From: an uncultured Clostridia bacterium | GTDB lineage: Bacteria > Bacillota > Clostridia > TANB77 > CAG-508 | Length of the DNA stretch: 32,108 nt | Reading direction: 5' to 3' | Assembly (NCBI GenBank): GCA_934149165.1 | Contig: CAKPDY010000019.1 | Span: 1-32,108, forward strand | In this document: positions 1 through 7,483 of the stretch, in pieces | How the letters are laid out: the number at the start of each line of letters is the position of its first letter | How positions within the stretch are numbered: the first letter of the stretch is position 1 | The notes under the pieces: generated by a model | What the model was told of the DNA's origin: nothing | Database searches by the model: none | The model's input: the letters and a program-made list of their open reading frames with translations, nothing else | Translations under genes and position numbers: made by a program

Positions 1-2
1 AT

Positions 3-266
3 AAAAAGTCAGGAATATCAGATAGTGTATATAGTATGTTAACAGCAAATAACTACTGGTTGGCTTCGCGTTATTGCAGCTTGTACTCTAGATCTTGCGT
101 CTTGGGCGTGCGTCGTGTTGGCTCTGGTAATGTCAGTGATGGCGATGTGTTCGATTCAGTTGGCTACACCTACTACAATAGTTGTTCGGCTTGTTCTGTA
201 GTTTCTCTAAAATCTAATATCCGAACAAGCGGACAAGATGGAAGCGGAGTATGGCAGTTAAAATAG
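3..266 (+). CDS. C-terminal part of a C-type-lectin-like protein, probable DGR variable protein (5' end outside window)
   Basis: The frame is open to the left edge, so this is the 3' end of a longer gene; the ATG at 36 is probably internal. The visible tail contains YWLASR, then a Cys/Ser/Tyr/Gly-rich stretch, then VVSLKSNI and a terminal GSGVWQLK. YWLASR followed by a VVSL strand is the pattern I associate with the C-type-lectin / formylglycine-enzyme-like domains diversified by DGRs in gut Firmicutes. Codon use changes abruptly: 3-50 is ordinary AT-rich host usage, 51-200 is rich in C-ending codons, and host usage returns after about 204. Six cysteines in about 80 residues is also unusual here. 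It would bind a ligand if exported, but signal and N-terminal domains are not visible. Family assignment is by pattern recognition only. Confidence 0.7.
   Translation, partial: KKSGISDSVYSMLTANNYWLASRYCSLYSRSCVLGVRRVGSGNVSDGDVFDSVGYTYYNSCSACSVVSLKSNIRTSGQDGSGVWQLK
51..200 (+). other. Probable DGR variable repeat (VR)
   Basis: Of the 42 codons from 51 to 176, 17 end in C (AAC, TAC, TGC, AGC, GTC, GGC, TTC, ACC), a class that is rare in all neighbouring genes. This is what adenine-specific mutagenesis of AAC codons in a template repeat produces: the first two bases are randomised and the final C is kept. NNT codons of the AAT type (TAT, TCT, GTT, GGT, AGT, GAT, TGT) fit the same pattern. No second copy that could be the template, and no reverse transcriptase or Avd gene, is present in the window, so they would have to lie to the left or elsewhere in the genome. 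Confidence 0.65.
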
Positions 267-285
267 TAGAGAAGAATAGGCGTAG

Positions 286-344
286 AAAATAGGAAGAACC
301 TGGGGAAGGGTACTTCCTATTTTAAGTCCTGCCGTAGGCGGACT
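286..344 (+). other. Two adjacent perfect or near-perfect hairpins just after the VR gene
   Basis: An 11-bp perfect inverted repeat (AAAATAGGAAG at 286-296, CTTCCTATTTT at 313-323) is followed directly by a GC-rich hairpin. In the latter AGTCC (325-329) pairs with GGACT (340-344) and GCC (331-333) with GGC (337-339), with one bulged T and a GTA loop. DGR targets in other systems carry a GC-rich hairpin shortly downstream of the VR that promotes retrohoming, so the second element may be that cruciform. It may instead be part of the 3' UTR or of a small RNA. Confidence 0.55.
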
Positions 345-365
345 AGAAGCCTATGTAGGAGTGCA

Positions 366-391
366 AAAGCTCTCTCTTTTCCTATTTTTTT
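366..391 (+). terminator. Probable terminator region after the variable-protein gene
   Basis: A weak GAG/CTC hairpin is followed by TTTTCCTATTTTTTT. The segment TTCCTATTTT near 379-388 is also complementary to AAAATAGGAA at 286-295. That 5' arm could therefore pair either with its close partner at 313-323 or with this one, the latter ending in a U-run. Confidence 0.4.
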
Positions 392-401
392 AAAAATAAT
401 A

Positions 402-430
402 TTGCTAAAACAAACAAATTATATTATAAT
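402..430 (+). promoter_or_regulatory. SigA-type promoter for the SNF2 helicase gene
   Basis: TTGCTA at 402-407 and TATAAT at 425-430 are separated by 17 bases. They lie 40 bases upstream of the helicase start codon. Confidence 0.6.
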
Positions 431-469
431 AATACATTATAAATTCAAAAGAAAATGAGGGGAAATAAA

Positions 470-3400
470 ATGGTTAATCCAGAACTTTTGGAAGATTTAT
501 GCTATGATGCAGGAATAACAAAAAAAGAAAAAGCAATGGAATATGTTGCAAAAAAAAGAGTAAATATAACGAAAGTAATGTATGAAGATAATAAAAATTT
601 TGAGTTAAAATCTAAAGTAAGTGGAACAGAAGGTGTACACGATGTATACATTAAGGTTCAAAATGATGAATTAGAGGATTTAAAATGTGATTGTTCAGAT
701 TACAAAAAAAATTATGCAGCTTGTAAACATATAGTGGCTACAATGGTTGAATTTAATAATAATCCAGATTATATAAAAATATTTACTGGGGAGAAAACAA
801 AAGAAAATATAAAAATAAATTCATTATCTAATTTAAATAATAAATCTGAAAAAGATTATAAATTATTTAAACAATTAGTTAATGAATTTTATTCTGATAA
901 TTCACAAAATTCTGAAAAAAATACATCAGTTTCTAAAAATAAAAATATTAAAATTGAACCTAAATTATTAATAGATAAATTAAATACAAATTTAAAATTG
1001 GAATTTAAAATAGGTGAGCAACAATTGTACAAATTAAAAAGTTTGCCAGAATTTTATGAACATATGTTAAATAAAGAAAATTGCAAATATGGCCTAAAGT
1101 TAGAGTTTGTACATGATAAAAAATTTTTTGAAGAAGATAGTTTACCAATTCTAAATTATATAATAAAATATGCGGAAATAATAAAATATGCAAACCAAGC
1201 AGCAGATGATTATGGATATTATGGAAGGCATTTAAGTGATACATATATAACTGTTTCTAATTCAGGTTTTGATGAGTTATTTGAAATATTAAAAGATAAA
1301 TATTTAACTTTTCAAAGAGAATTTTCTGAATATGAAGTATTATTTGTGGATAATGAACCTAGTATAATATTTGAATTAGAAGAGGTAAATGATGATGAAT
1401 ATAGAATAATACCTAATATTAATATTTATGAATATAATATAATTCAAGGAAAAAATTATGTATATTTTGAATATGAAAATAAATTATATAAATGTTCAAA
1501 AGAATTTAATGAAACAACCCTAAAATTATTGCAAATGTATAGGAAAAATTTCACAACAGAAATAAAGCTAAAAAAAGATGAGTTAAGTACACTTTTTTCT
1601 GTTGTATTTCCTAAAGTAAAAAAGTCATTAAAATATGATAGTTTAGATATGGTTGAAATAGAAAAATATATTCCTAAGGAATTGTATGTAAAATTATATT
1701 TAGATTATACAAAAAATAATTATGTAATTGCAGATGTTAGATTTTGTTATAATAATTATGAGTTTAATCCATTAAAAGAAGAAAATGTAAATGTTGCAAG
1801 AGATGTGTTAAAAGAATCAGAAGTGTTAGAAACTTTTATAAAAACAGGTTTTATGCTAGATAGAGGAAATGCAAGGTTAATTTTAACAAGTGATGAATCA
1901 ATATATAATTTCCTAACAAATGATATAGAACAATATATGAAAAAATTTGAAGTGCTAGCAACAGAAGAATTTAAATTAAAACAAATAAAAGAGCCTAAAA
2001 TTTCTAATGTTGGAGTAAAAATTGAAAATAATTTATTAGAGGTTGATTTTGGTGAATTAGGTTTTGAATTATCAGAATTGAAAGATATAATGAATAAATA
2101 TAAATTAAAAAAGAAGTTTCACAGATTAAAAAATGGCGAGTTTATTAATTTAAAAGAAAGTGAAACAATGGACTTTTTTGAAAGCTTAAAAACAAATTTA
2201 GATATTGATTATAAAGATATTGAAAAAGGTGAAATTAAGTTGCCAGTTTTTAGAAGTTTATATTTAAACAGATTGCTAAAAGAGTCAAATATAAAAAATA
2301 TAAGTAAAGATGATAATTATAAAGATATTATTGAAAAAATTGATAATAAAAATATAGATGATAAAATTGAATTACCTAAAGGTTTAAAAGCTAATTTAAG
2401 AAATTATCAAGAAACAGGTTTTAAATGGCTAAAAACATTGGATAGATATAAGTTTGGCGGAATTTTAGCAGATGACATGGGACTTGGAAAAACTATTCAA
2501 TTGGTTTGTGTAATCCTTTCATATGTGGAAAATCAAGAAAATAAAACACCAAACTCTATAGTAAAACCAAGTTTGGTAGTTTGCCCAAGTTCATTAACTT
2601 TAAATTGGTATAATGAGTTGAAAAAGTTTGCTCCTGAATTAAAAGTTTTACTAATTAATGGTAATGCACAAGAAAGAAAAAGTAAATTAGAAAGTATTCA
2701 AAATTACAATGTTATAATAGTATCATATGATATTTTAAAAAGAGATATAGATATATATAAGAAAAATGGCTATGAATTTAAATTTGTAATTGCAGATGAA
2801 GCACAATATATAAAAAATAATAATACTCAAAACTTTAAAGCATTAAAGGAAATAAAATCAGAAACTAGGTATGCATTAACAGGAACTCCAATAGAAAATT
2901 CTTTGTCAGAGTTATGGTCAATTTTTGACTTTGTAATGCCTGGGTATTTATTTACATACAGAAAATTCAAAGAATTATATGAAACACCAATAGTAAAAGA
3001 TGAAAATGCCTATTCTATGAAAAAATTAAAGATGTTAATTGAACCATTTATACTAAGAAGAATAAAAGAAGAAGTATTAACAGAGTTGCCTGATAAAACA
3101 ATTACTGTTTTGAATAATGAGATGGAAGAAGAACAACAAAAAATATATATGTCTTATATGGCACAGGTAAAACAAGAAATAGAAACAGAAATTTCTATAA
3201 ATGGATTTGAAAAAAGTCAAATTAAAATTTTATCATTATTAATGAGATTAAGGCAAATTTGTTGTCACCCAAGTTTATTTATAGATAATTATAAGGGGGA
3301 AAGTAGTAAATTAAATCAATGTATACAAATAGTTAAAGATGCAATACAAAGTGGTCATAAAATATTACTATTTTCAGGTTATACATCAATGTTTGACATA

Positions 3401-3814
3401 ATAGAAAAAGAATTTAAAAAAGAGGATATATCATATTATAAATTAACAGGTCAAACTAAAGTTATAGATAGAATAAAATTAGTTGATGAATTTAACGAAA
3501 ATCCTAATATAAAAGTTTTTTTAATTTCTTTAAAAGCAGGTGGAACAGGTTTAAATTTAATAGGTGCTGATATGGTAATTCATTATGACCCATGGTGGAA
3601 TATATCTGCAGAAAATCAAGCAACAGATAGAACATATAGAATTGGTCAAAAGAAAAATGTTCAGGTATATAAGCTAATTACAAAAAATTCCATAGAAGAA
3701 AAAATATATGAATTACAACAAAAAAAGGCAAAATTAATAGATAATATGTTATCTACAAAAGAAACTTTTATAAATAAATTATCAAAAGATGAAATTATGA
3801 ATCTTTTTAAGTAA
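470..3814 (+). CDS. SWIM zinc-finger SNF2-family DEAD/DEAH helicase
   Basis: This is a large (1114-residue) SWI2/SNF2 ATPase predicted to translocate on double-stranded DNA and remodel protein-DNA complexes. Residues 73-87 carry the SWIM motif CxC-x9-CxH, a zinc-binding module thought to contact DNA or protein. A long, poorly conserved middle follows. The ATPase core begins near 645, with Walker A DDMGLGKT near 668 and DEAQ near 779. The C-terminal helicase lobe holds YRIGQ near 1057, which is diagnostic for SNF2 proteins. I place the start at 470, not at the in-frame ATG 15 bases earlier, because AGGGG at 458-462 gives proper ribosome-site spacing to 470 and overlaps the earlier codon. It is transcribed alone from the promoter at 402-430. 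This architecture is widespread in Firmicutes but its cellular role is poorly defined. Confidence 0.93.
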   Translation: MVNPELLEDLCYDAGITKKEKAMEYVAKKRVNITKVMYEDNKNFELKSKVSGTEGVHDVYIKVQNDELEDLKCDCSDYKKNYAACKHIVATMVEFNNNPDYIKIFTGEKTKENIKINSLSNLNNKSEKDYKLFKQLVNEFYSDNSQNSEKNTSVSKNKNIKIEPKLLIDKLNTNLKLEFKIGEQQLYKLKSLPEFYEHMLNKENCKYGLKLEFVHDKKFFEEDSLPILNYIIKYAEIIKYANQAADDYGYYGRHLSDTYITVSNSGFDELFEILKDKYLTFQREFSEYEVLFVDNEPSIIFELEEVNDDEYRIIPNINIYEYNIIQGKNYVYFEYENKLYKCSKEFNETTLKLLQMYRKNFTTEIKLKKDELSTLFSVVFPKVKKSLKYDSLDMVEIEKYIPKELYVKLYLDYTKNNYVIADVRFCYNNYEFNPLKEENVNVARDVLKESEVLETFIKTGFMLDRGNARLILTSDESIYNFLTNDIEQYMKKFEVLATEEFKLKQIKEPKISNVGVKIENNLLEVDFGELGFELSELKDIMNKYKLKKKFHRLKNGEFINLKESETMDFFESLKTNLDIDYKDIEKGEIKLPVFRSLYLNRLLKESNIKNISKDDNYKDIIEKIDNKNIDDKIELPKGLKANLRNYQETGFKWLKTLDRYKFGGILADDMGLGKTIQLVCVILSYVENQENKTPNSIVKPSLVVCPSSLTLNWYNELKKFAPELKVLLINGNAQERKSKLESIQNYNVIIVSYDILKRDIDIYKKNGYEFKFVIADEAQYIKNNNTQNFKALKEIKSETRYALTGTPIENSLSELWSIFDFVMPGYLFTYRKFKELYETPIVKDENAYSMKKLKMLIEPFILRRIKEEVLTELPDKTITVLNNEMEEEQQKIYMSYMAQVKQEIETEISINGFEKSQIKILSLLMRLRQICCHPSLFIDNYKGESSKLNQCIQIVKDAIQSGHKILLFSGYTSMFDIIEKEFKKEDISYYKLTGQTKVIDRIKLVDEFNENPNIKVFLISLKAGGTGLNLIGADMVIHYDPWWNISAENQATDRTYRIGQKKNVQVYKLITKNSIEEKIYELQQKKAKLIDNMLSTKETFINKLSKDEIMNLFK

Positions 3815-3830
3815 AAATATAAAAAAAATA

Positions 3831-3859
3831 TTGAAAAAATTTTACCTTTATGATAACAT
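3831..3859 (+). promoter_or_regulatory. Candidate promoter for the small membrane peptide-cdaA unit
   Basis: TTGAAA (3831-3836) and TAACAT (3854-3859) are spaced by 17 bases. They lie between the helicase stop and the next ribosome site. Confidence 0.45.
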
Positions 3860-3894
3860 AATTATGTAGATAAAAAATAAAGGAGGGCATTAAT

Positions 3895-4026
3895 ATGTCA
3901 AAAGGAAATAATAAAGATAATAAATTTTTTGTAAAATTAATGGCAGGAATATTAGCTGGGTTGATGATTTTCTCATTAGCAATTACACCAATAGCATATT
4001 TTGTGTCTTATTTAACTACAAAATAA
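3895..4026 (+). CDS. 43-residue single-pass membrane protein upstream of cdaA
   Basis: A short ORF starts at ATG 3895 behind a very strong AAAGGAGGG ribosome site (3880-3886). It encodes a polar, lysine- and asparagine-rich N-terminus (MSKGNNKDNK). One hydrophobic helix follows at about residues 15-38 (LMAGILAGLMIFSLAITPIA), ending in SYLTTK. The stop lies 60 bases before cdaA, on the same strand and with no terminator between, so co-transcription is likely. I do not recognise the family. The strong ribosome site, coherent topology and lack of a competing frame support a real gene. Possible roles include an accessory or regulatory peptide for CdaA, but that is inferred only from position. Confidence 0.75.
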   Translation: MSKGNNKDNKFFVKLMAGILAGLMIFSLAITPIAYFVSYLTTK

Positions 4027-4086
4027 AGTAATATAATTATAAAAATATAAATAATATTATATAGTTCTTATATAAAAAGGAGTAAT

Positions 4087-4989
4087 ATGATAGATAATTT
4101 TATACAAAATATAAATACATATTTTCAAAGAAATATAGTAGAATATGTACAAGAGTTATACCAATATCCAATAAAATTAATCCCATTAATAATAGATTTA
4201 TTAATAGTAGTATTTCTTTTGTATAAATTTATAAAAGCATCAAAGAAAACTAGAGTATGGCAATTATTAAAAGGAATAGCATTATATATTATAATAACTG
4301 CATTAAGTTCAGTGCTACATTTGCAAATATTAAACTTTATATTAACTTCATTCTTATCTTATGGAGTTATAGCATTAATAGTAATATTTCAACCAGAATT
4401 AAGAAGAGCATTGGAACAATTAGGAACTAATAAAATAACAAAGTTTTTTGGAATTGAAAAAGATTTACAAACTAAAAATAAAGAAGATATATTTAAAATT
4501 CTTATTGCTGTTGATGAATTAGCAAAAAGTAAAACAGGTGCATTAATTGTAATTGAAAGAGATATAAAATTACAGGATATAATAGATACAGGTGTAGCTA
4601 TTAATGCAGAAGTTTCACCACAATTACTAGTTAATATATTTGTACCAAATACACCATTACATGATGGTGCCGTTATAATTAGTGAAAATAAAATTGTGTC
4701 TGCAGCATGTATTTTACCATTAGCTGGTGATCAGGATATTTCTAAAGCATTAGGAACAAGGCATAGAGCAGCATTAGGAATGGCAAAAGAAACAGATAGT
4801 ATTGTTATTATTGTTTCAGAAGAATCTGGAAAAGTTTCAGTTGCAAAAGATGGAAAATTAATAATTGATATAAGTGAAGAAAATTTAAGGCAATTATTAC
4901 TTTCTAATATAAATGGAAAAGATGATTATATAAGTAGTGTAGGTAAAATTAGGCAAAAAATAACTAATAAAAAAGTTGTGAAAAGTTAA
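4087..4989 (+). CDS. cdaA: Membrane diadenylate cyclase CdaA
   Basis: The enzyme condenses two ATP into cyclic di-AMP, the second messenger controlling potassium and osmolyte uptake and wall homeostasis. The N-terminal ~95 residues hold three hydrophobic segments, as in CdaA/YbbP. The DAC (DisA_N) domain follows, with HDGA at residues 192-195 and GTRHRAA around 222-229, the two signature nucleotide-binding motifs. The length of 300 residues is a little longer than the roughly 270 usual for the family because of a C-terminal extension. In many Firmicutes the order is cdaA-cdaR-glmM. Here neither cdaR nor glmM follows; a strong hairpin closes the unit and truA is next. A small membrane peptide gene precedes it. 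The ribosome site AAAAGGAG sits 4 bases before the ATG. Confidence 0.95.
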   Translation: MIDNFIQNINTYFQRNIVEYVQELYQYPIKLIPLIIDLLIVVFLLYKFIKASKKTRVWQLLKGIALYIIITALSSVLHLQILNFILTSFLSYGVIALIVIFQPELRRALEQLGTNKITKFFGIEKDLQTKNKEDIFKILIAVDELAKSKTGALIVIERDIKLQDIIDTGVAINAEVSPQLLVNIFVPNTPLHDGAVIISENKIVSAACILPLAGDQDISKALGTRHRAALGMAKETDSIVIIVSEESGKVSVAKDGKLIIDISEENLRQLLLSNINGKDDYISSVGKIRQKITNKKVVKS

Positions 4990-4991
4990 AT

Positions 4992-5024
4992 AAAATGGAG
5001 AAAATTTTAAATTTTCTCCATTTT
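4992..5024 (+). terminator. Hairpin after cdaA
   Basis: AAAATGGAGAAAATTT and its perfect complement form a 16-bp palindrome around a single T. It ends in TTTT, although the T-run is inside the stem. It directly follows the cdaA stop codon. Confidence 0.6.
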
Positions 5025-5061
5025 AAGGTATATATAATATTTTTTATTTTTAATGTATTAA

Positions 5062-5083
5062 AAACAAGGCTGAAACAAGGCTG
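5062..5083 (+). repeat. Tandem 11-bp direct repeat upstream of truA
   Basis: AAACAAGGCTG occurs twice in direct succession with no mismatch, about 70 bases before truA. It is relatively GC-rich for the intergenic DNA. It could be an operator or a replication-slippage duplication; nothing in the window distinguishes these. Confidence 0.6.
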
Positions 5084-5150
5084 TAACTATAAAAAATACA
5101 TCAATAAAAAGTAAAATTAAAAACACTTTAAAGCGAACGGAGAGTAGGAT

Positions 5151-5889
5151 ATGAGAAATATAAAACTAACAATAGAATATGATGGAAAAGATTTTAATGG
5201 ATGGCAAAAACAACCCAATAAGCTAAATATACAAGGAGAAATAGAAAGAGCAATTAGTGAAATAACAAAAGAAACAAATATAGACTTAACAGCTTCAGGA
5301 AGAACAGATGCTGGGGTTCACGCAATAGGACAGGTTGCAAATTTTAAAACTAATTGTAATATTCCAGTCGAAAAATTTCCTATTGCAATTAATTGCAAGG
5401 TAAAAAAATCAATAGTTATAAAAAGTGCAGAAGAGGTAGAAGAGAGATTTCACAGTAGATATAATTGCAAACAAAAAACATATAGATATGTAATTAATAA
5501 TTCAGAATATGGAAGTGCTATTTTTAGAAATTATGAATATCATATTCCAATGAAATTAGATGTAGAAAAAATGAAAAAAGCAATAAAGTATTTTGAAGGG
5601 GAACATGATTTTAAAGGTTTTAAAGCAAGTCGGAACAAGCAGTAAAAATAGTGTTAGAAAAATTTTTAAAACTAATATATATACAGAAAATAGTAAAATA
5701 TATATAGAATTAACAGGAAGCGGTTTTTTATATAATATGGTTAGAATTATTGCTGGAACTTTGGTAGATGTTGGTTTAGGAAAAATTAATGAAGAGGATA
5801 TTCCAAATATTATTTTATCTAAAGATAGGCAAAAAGCTGGAAAAACATTACCACCACAAGGTTTATTTTTAGTTAAAGTGGAATATTAA
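5151..5889 (+). pseudogene. truA: tRNA pseudouridine synthase TruA, interrupted by a +1 frameshift
   Basis: TruA makes pseudouridine at positions 38-40 in the anticodon arm of tRNAs. The first frame (5151-5645) starts behind GGAG and contains GRTDAGVHA with catalytic Asp53 and the central RYVINN region. It then reads HDFKGFKASR and stops. The second frame, joined after removing C5631, continues GTSSKNSV...GSGFLYNMVRIIAG...GLFLVKVEY to 5889. This is exactly the expected TruA continuation, and the repaired protein is 245 residues, the normal size. The zero-frame codon at the break is CGG (context AGT-C-GGA-A). The reading is a single-base insertion, a base-calling error, or a translational +1 shift. 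The C-terminal half carries part of the active-site fold, so the unshifted 164-residue product should be inactive. Confidence 0.88.
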
Positions 5890-5932
5890 ATAAAAGAATT
5901 TTAAAATAATTAAATGTAATTTAAGAATAATA

Positions 5933-6545
5933 TCAATTTTTAAATAAAGATAATGGGTCAATTGAAACATTATCTTTTTTCAATGTAAAATGTAAATGAG
6001 GGCCAGTTGTTGAACCATTTGTTGGATTTCCGATTTGAATCTTTATATATGTTATTTGGAAAACCATATACATTTTTAGGACCGACTTGTGCTATTATTT
6101 GACCAACAGTAACATAGTCACCTTTTTGTACTAAAAAGTTTGGAGATACATGATGAAAAATAGATGTGTAATTATTTCCAGAAACTACAACTGTACAACC
6201 GCCACTGCCCATAAAACCAGTAAATGTAACTTTTCCAGATATTGCAGATATTATATTTGTGCCTGGTGGTGCTGGTATATCTATACCACCATGAAACGAT
6301 GTGGCCCCAGCTGTGGGGATATTTCTATATCCAAAATAAGAACTAATATTTGTATACCCAGGTAATGGCCAATATAATTCATTTGATGTAATAACATATG
6401 ATTTATTTATTAAAGAAGATGATGAACCATTTATTATTTCTGAATTGTTTTCAAAAAATGGAATAAAAAAGATACAAATTAGTATAGTTACAATAAAAAT
6501 AATTACAAACGAATTGAATAAATTTTGAATTAAATTTTTAGACAT
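5933..6545 (-). pseudogene. Membrane-anchored M23 (LytM) metallopeptidase, interrupted by a +1 frameshift
   Basis: A predicted zinc endopeptidase acting on peptidoglycan outside the membrane. It has an N-terminal hydrophobic anchor (about residues 12-30), a short linker, WPLPGYTNISSYFG typical of M23 domains, the first metal ligands in FHGGIDIPA, and the FHHVS segment. As written it runs DSNRKSNKW and stops at 5970. Skipping one base (G6032 on the plus strand, C in the coding strand) restores GNPTNGSTTGPHLHFTL and a stop at 5933, a protein of 203 residues. The essential HxH metal ligand (HLH) exists only in the shifted frame. The break has the form AAT-C-GGA-A with CGG in the zero frame, as in truA nearby. 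The start at 6545 is the only ATG available; the nearest AAGGAG lies about 19 bases upstream, unusually far. Confidence 0.82.
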
Positions 6546-6653
6546 AAAATTTTAATATAAAATGCTCCTTTCTTAAATTTAGGTTTTTTAAATAGATTAG
6601 TTAATTTATAATATAAAAACTATTTAGGATAAACCTATAAACCTAATTTTTTA

Positions 6654-7079
6654 TTATTTATTATTTTTAAATGCAAAAAATTTGCTAAGAAAGAAATTTA
6701 AAATTATTACAATTATGGTAATTGCTGATTTGCTAATTAAATTTGGAATATTAAGTATGTTAAATAATAACATAAAACCGAAAAATTCAACAATCATAGT
6801 AAAAGACCTAGCAGCGAAAAATTTAAGAATTTCACAGAAAATTTCACCCAAATTTGATGCAGTAGAGTTAAAAACGAGTTTTCTATTTGTAATATAAGCA
6901 AAAATAACTGCAAGTAGAATAGCAATTACATTAGATATATTTTCATTAAGATGGGAATATGTTGTTAAAACAAAAAATGTGCCAATGTTAACAATTGTAG
7001 TTAACACACCAAAAACTGCATAAAGTATAATTTCCTTTGTAAAAAATTTCTTAATTATAGTCTGTATTAATTTTTTCAT
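6654..7079 (-). CDS. GtrA-like polytopic membrane protein
   Basis: A small hydrophobic protein of about 141 residues with four predicted transmembrane helices. The opening motif YAVFGVLTTIVNIGTFF, followed later by ITNRKLVF and a terminal FLSKFFAFKNNK, matches the GtrA family. Members are thought to help move or handle undecaprenyl-linked sugars for cell-surface glycosylation. I place the start at the ATG at 7079 (MKKLIQT) because AAGGA lies 8 bases upstream. An in-frame ATG at 7145 would add 22 residues without a usable ribosome site. It lies downstream of tRNA-Trp on the same strand, with a hairpin between. No glycosyltransferase is adjacent, so its substrate cannot be inferred. Confidence 0.85.
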   Translation of the reverse strand: MKKLIQTIIKKFFTKEIILYAVFGVLTTIVNIGTFFVLTTYSHLNENISNVIAILLAVIFAYITNRKLVFNSTASNLGEIFCEILKFFAARSFTMIVEFFGFMLLFNILNIPNLISKSAITIIVIILNFFLSKFFAFKNNK

Positions 7080-7152
7080 ATTTTGAATCCTTATTATAAT
7101 ATTTAGATTTTTGTGATATGTGTAATGGAAATATCTATAAACCATAAAATAT

Positions 7153-7200
7153 TAAAAGAACTTTGGCATAATTTTTAATTCCCATACCAAAGTTCTTTTA
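7153..7200 (-). terminator. Terminator after tRNA-Trp
   Basis: AAAAGAACTTTGG (7154-7166) and CCAAAGTTCTTTT (7187-7199) are perfect 13-bp arms. On the minus strand the hairpin is followed by TTTTAATATTTT. Confidence 0.7.
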
Positions 7201-7225
7201 CTACTCTGTTAAGAGAGTAGATTGT

Positions 7226-7300
7226 TGGCAGGGGTAGAAGGACTCGAACCCTCACAGGCGGTTTTGGAGACCGATGTGCTACCATTAACACTATACCCCT
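7226..7300 (-). tRNA. tRNA-Trp (anticodon CCA)
   Basis: The minus strand folds as a cloverleaf. The acceptor arms are AGGGGTA and TACCCCT, the anticodon arm is CGGTCTCCAAAACCG with anticodon CCA, and the T-loop is GGTTCGAGTCC. A G discriminator and an encoded 3' CCA (7226-7228) complete it. A possible promoter, TTGCAC with an AT-rich -10, lies at about 7318-7346 on the minus strand. Confidence 0.95.
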
Positions 7301-7410
7301 ATATATTAACAATATGTATATTATCATATTTAAATTAGATGTGCAAGATGTTTTTTAAAAAATTTTTCAAAAAAATTTTTAAAATTGGTTAGAATTTTAC
7401 AGTAATGCTC

Positions 7411-7439
7411 TTGCAAAAAGGTTTTTTTTATGTTAAAAT
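7411..7439 (+). promoter_or_regulatory. Promoter of rpsT
   Basis: TTGCAA (7411-7416) and TAAAAT (7434-7439) are spaced by 17 bases. They lie 45 bases before the rpsT start. Confidence 0.6.
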
Positions 7440-7483
7440 ATTGTTTGTTATAAATTATTACTATTGAACGGAGGTGCAAATAA

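Noticed and set aside
36..266. Free-standing 76-residue gene starting at ATG 36
   Set aside because: The frame is open to the left edge with ordinary coding sequence, and no ribosome site precedes 36; it is the tail of a longer gene.
1005..1244. Antisense ORF inside the helicase gene and similar ORFs inside addB, leuS, yfmF, lgt and pcrA
   Set aside because: They lack ribosome sites, have skewed composition as mirror images of the AT-rich coding strand, and overlap well-supported genes.
5631..5640. Classic slippery-sequence -1 frameshift in truA
   Set aside because: No X-XXY-YYZ heptamer is present and the needed shift is +1, not -1.
5593..5889. Independent 98-residue gene downstream of a short truA
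   Set aside because: Its first codons overlap truA in another frame, and from GTSSKNSV onward it is the normal TruA C-terminus; there is no ribosome site.
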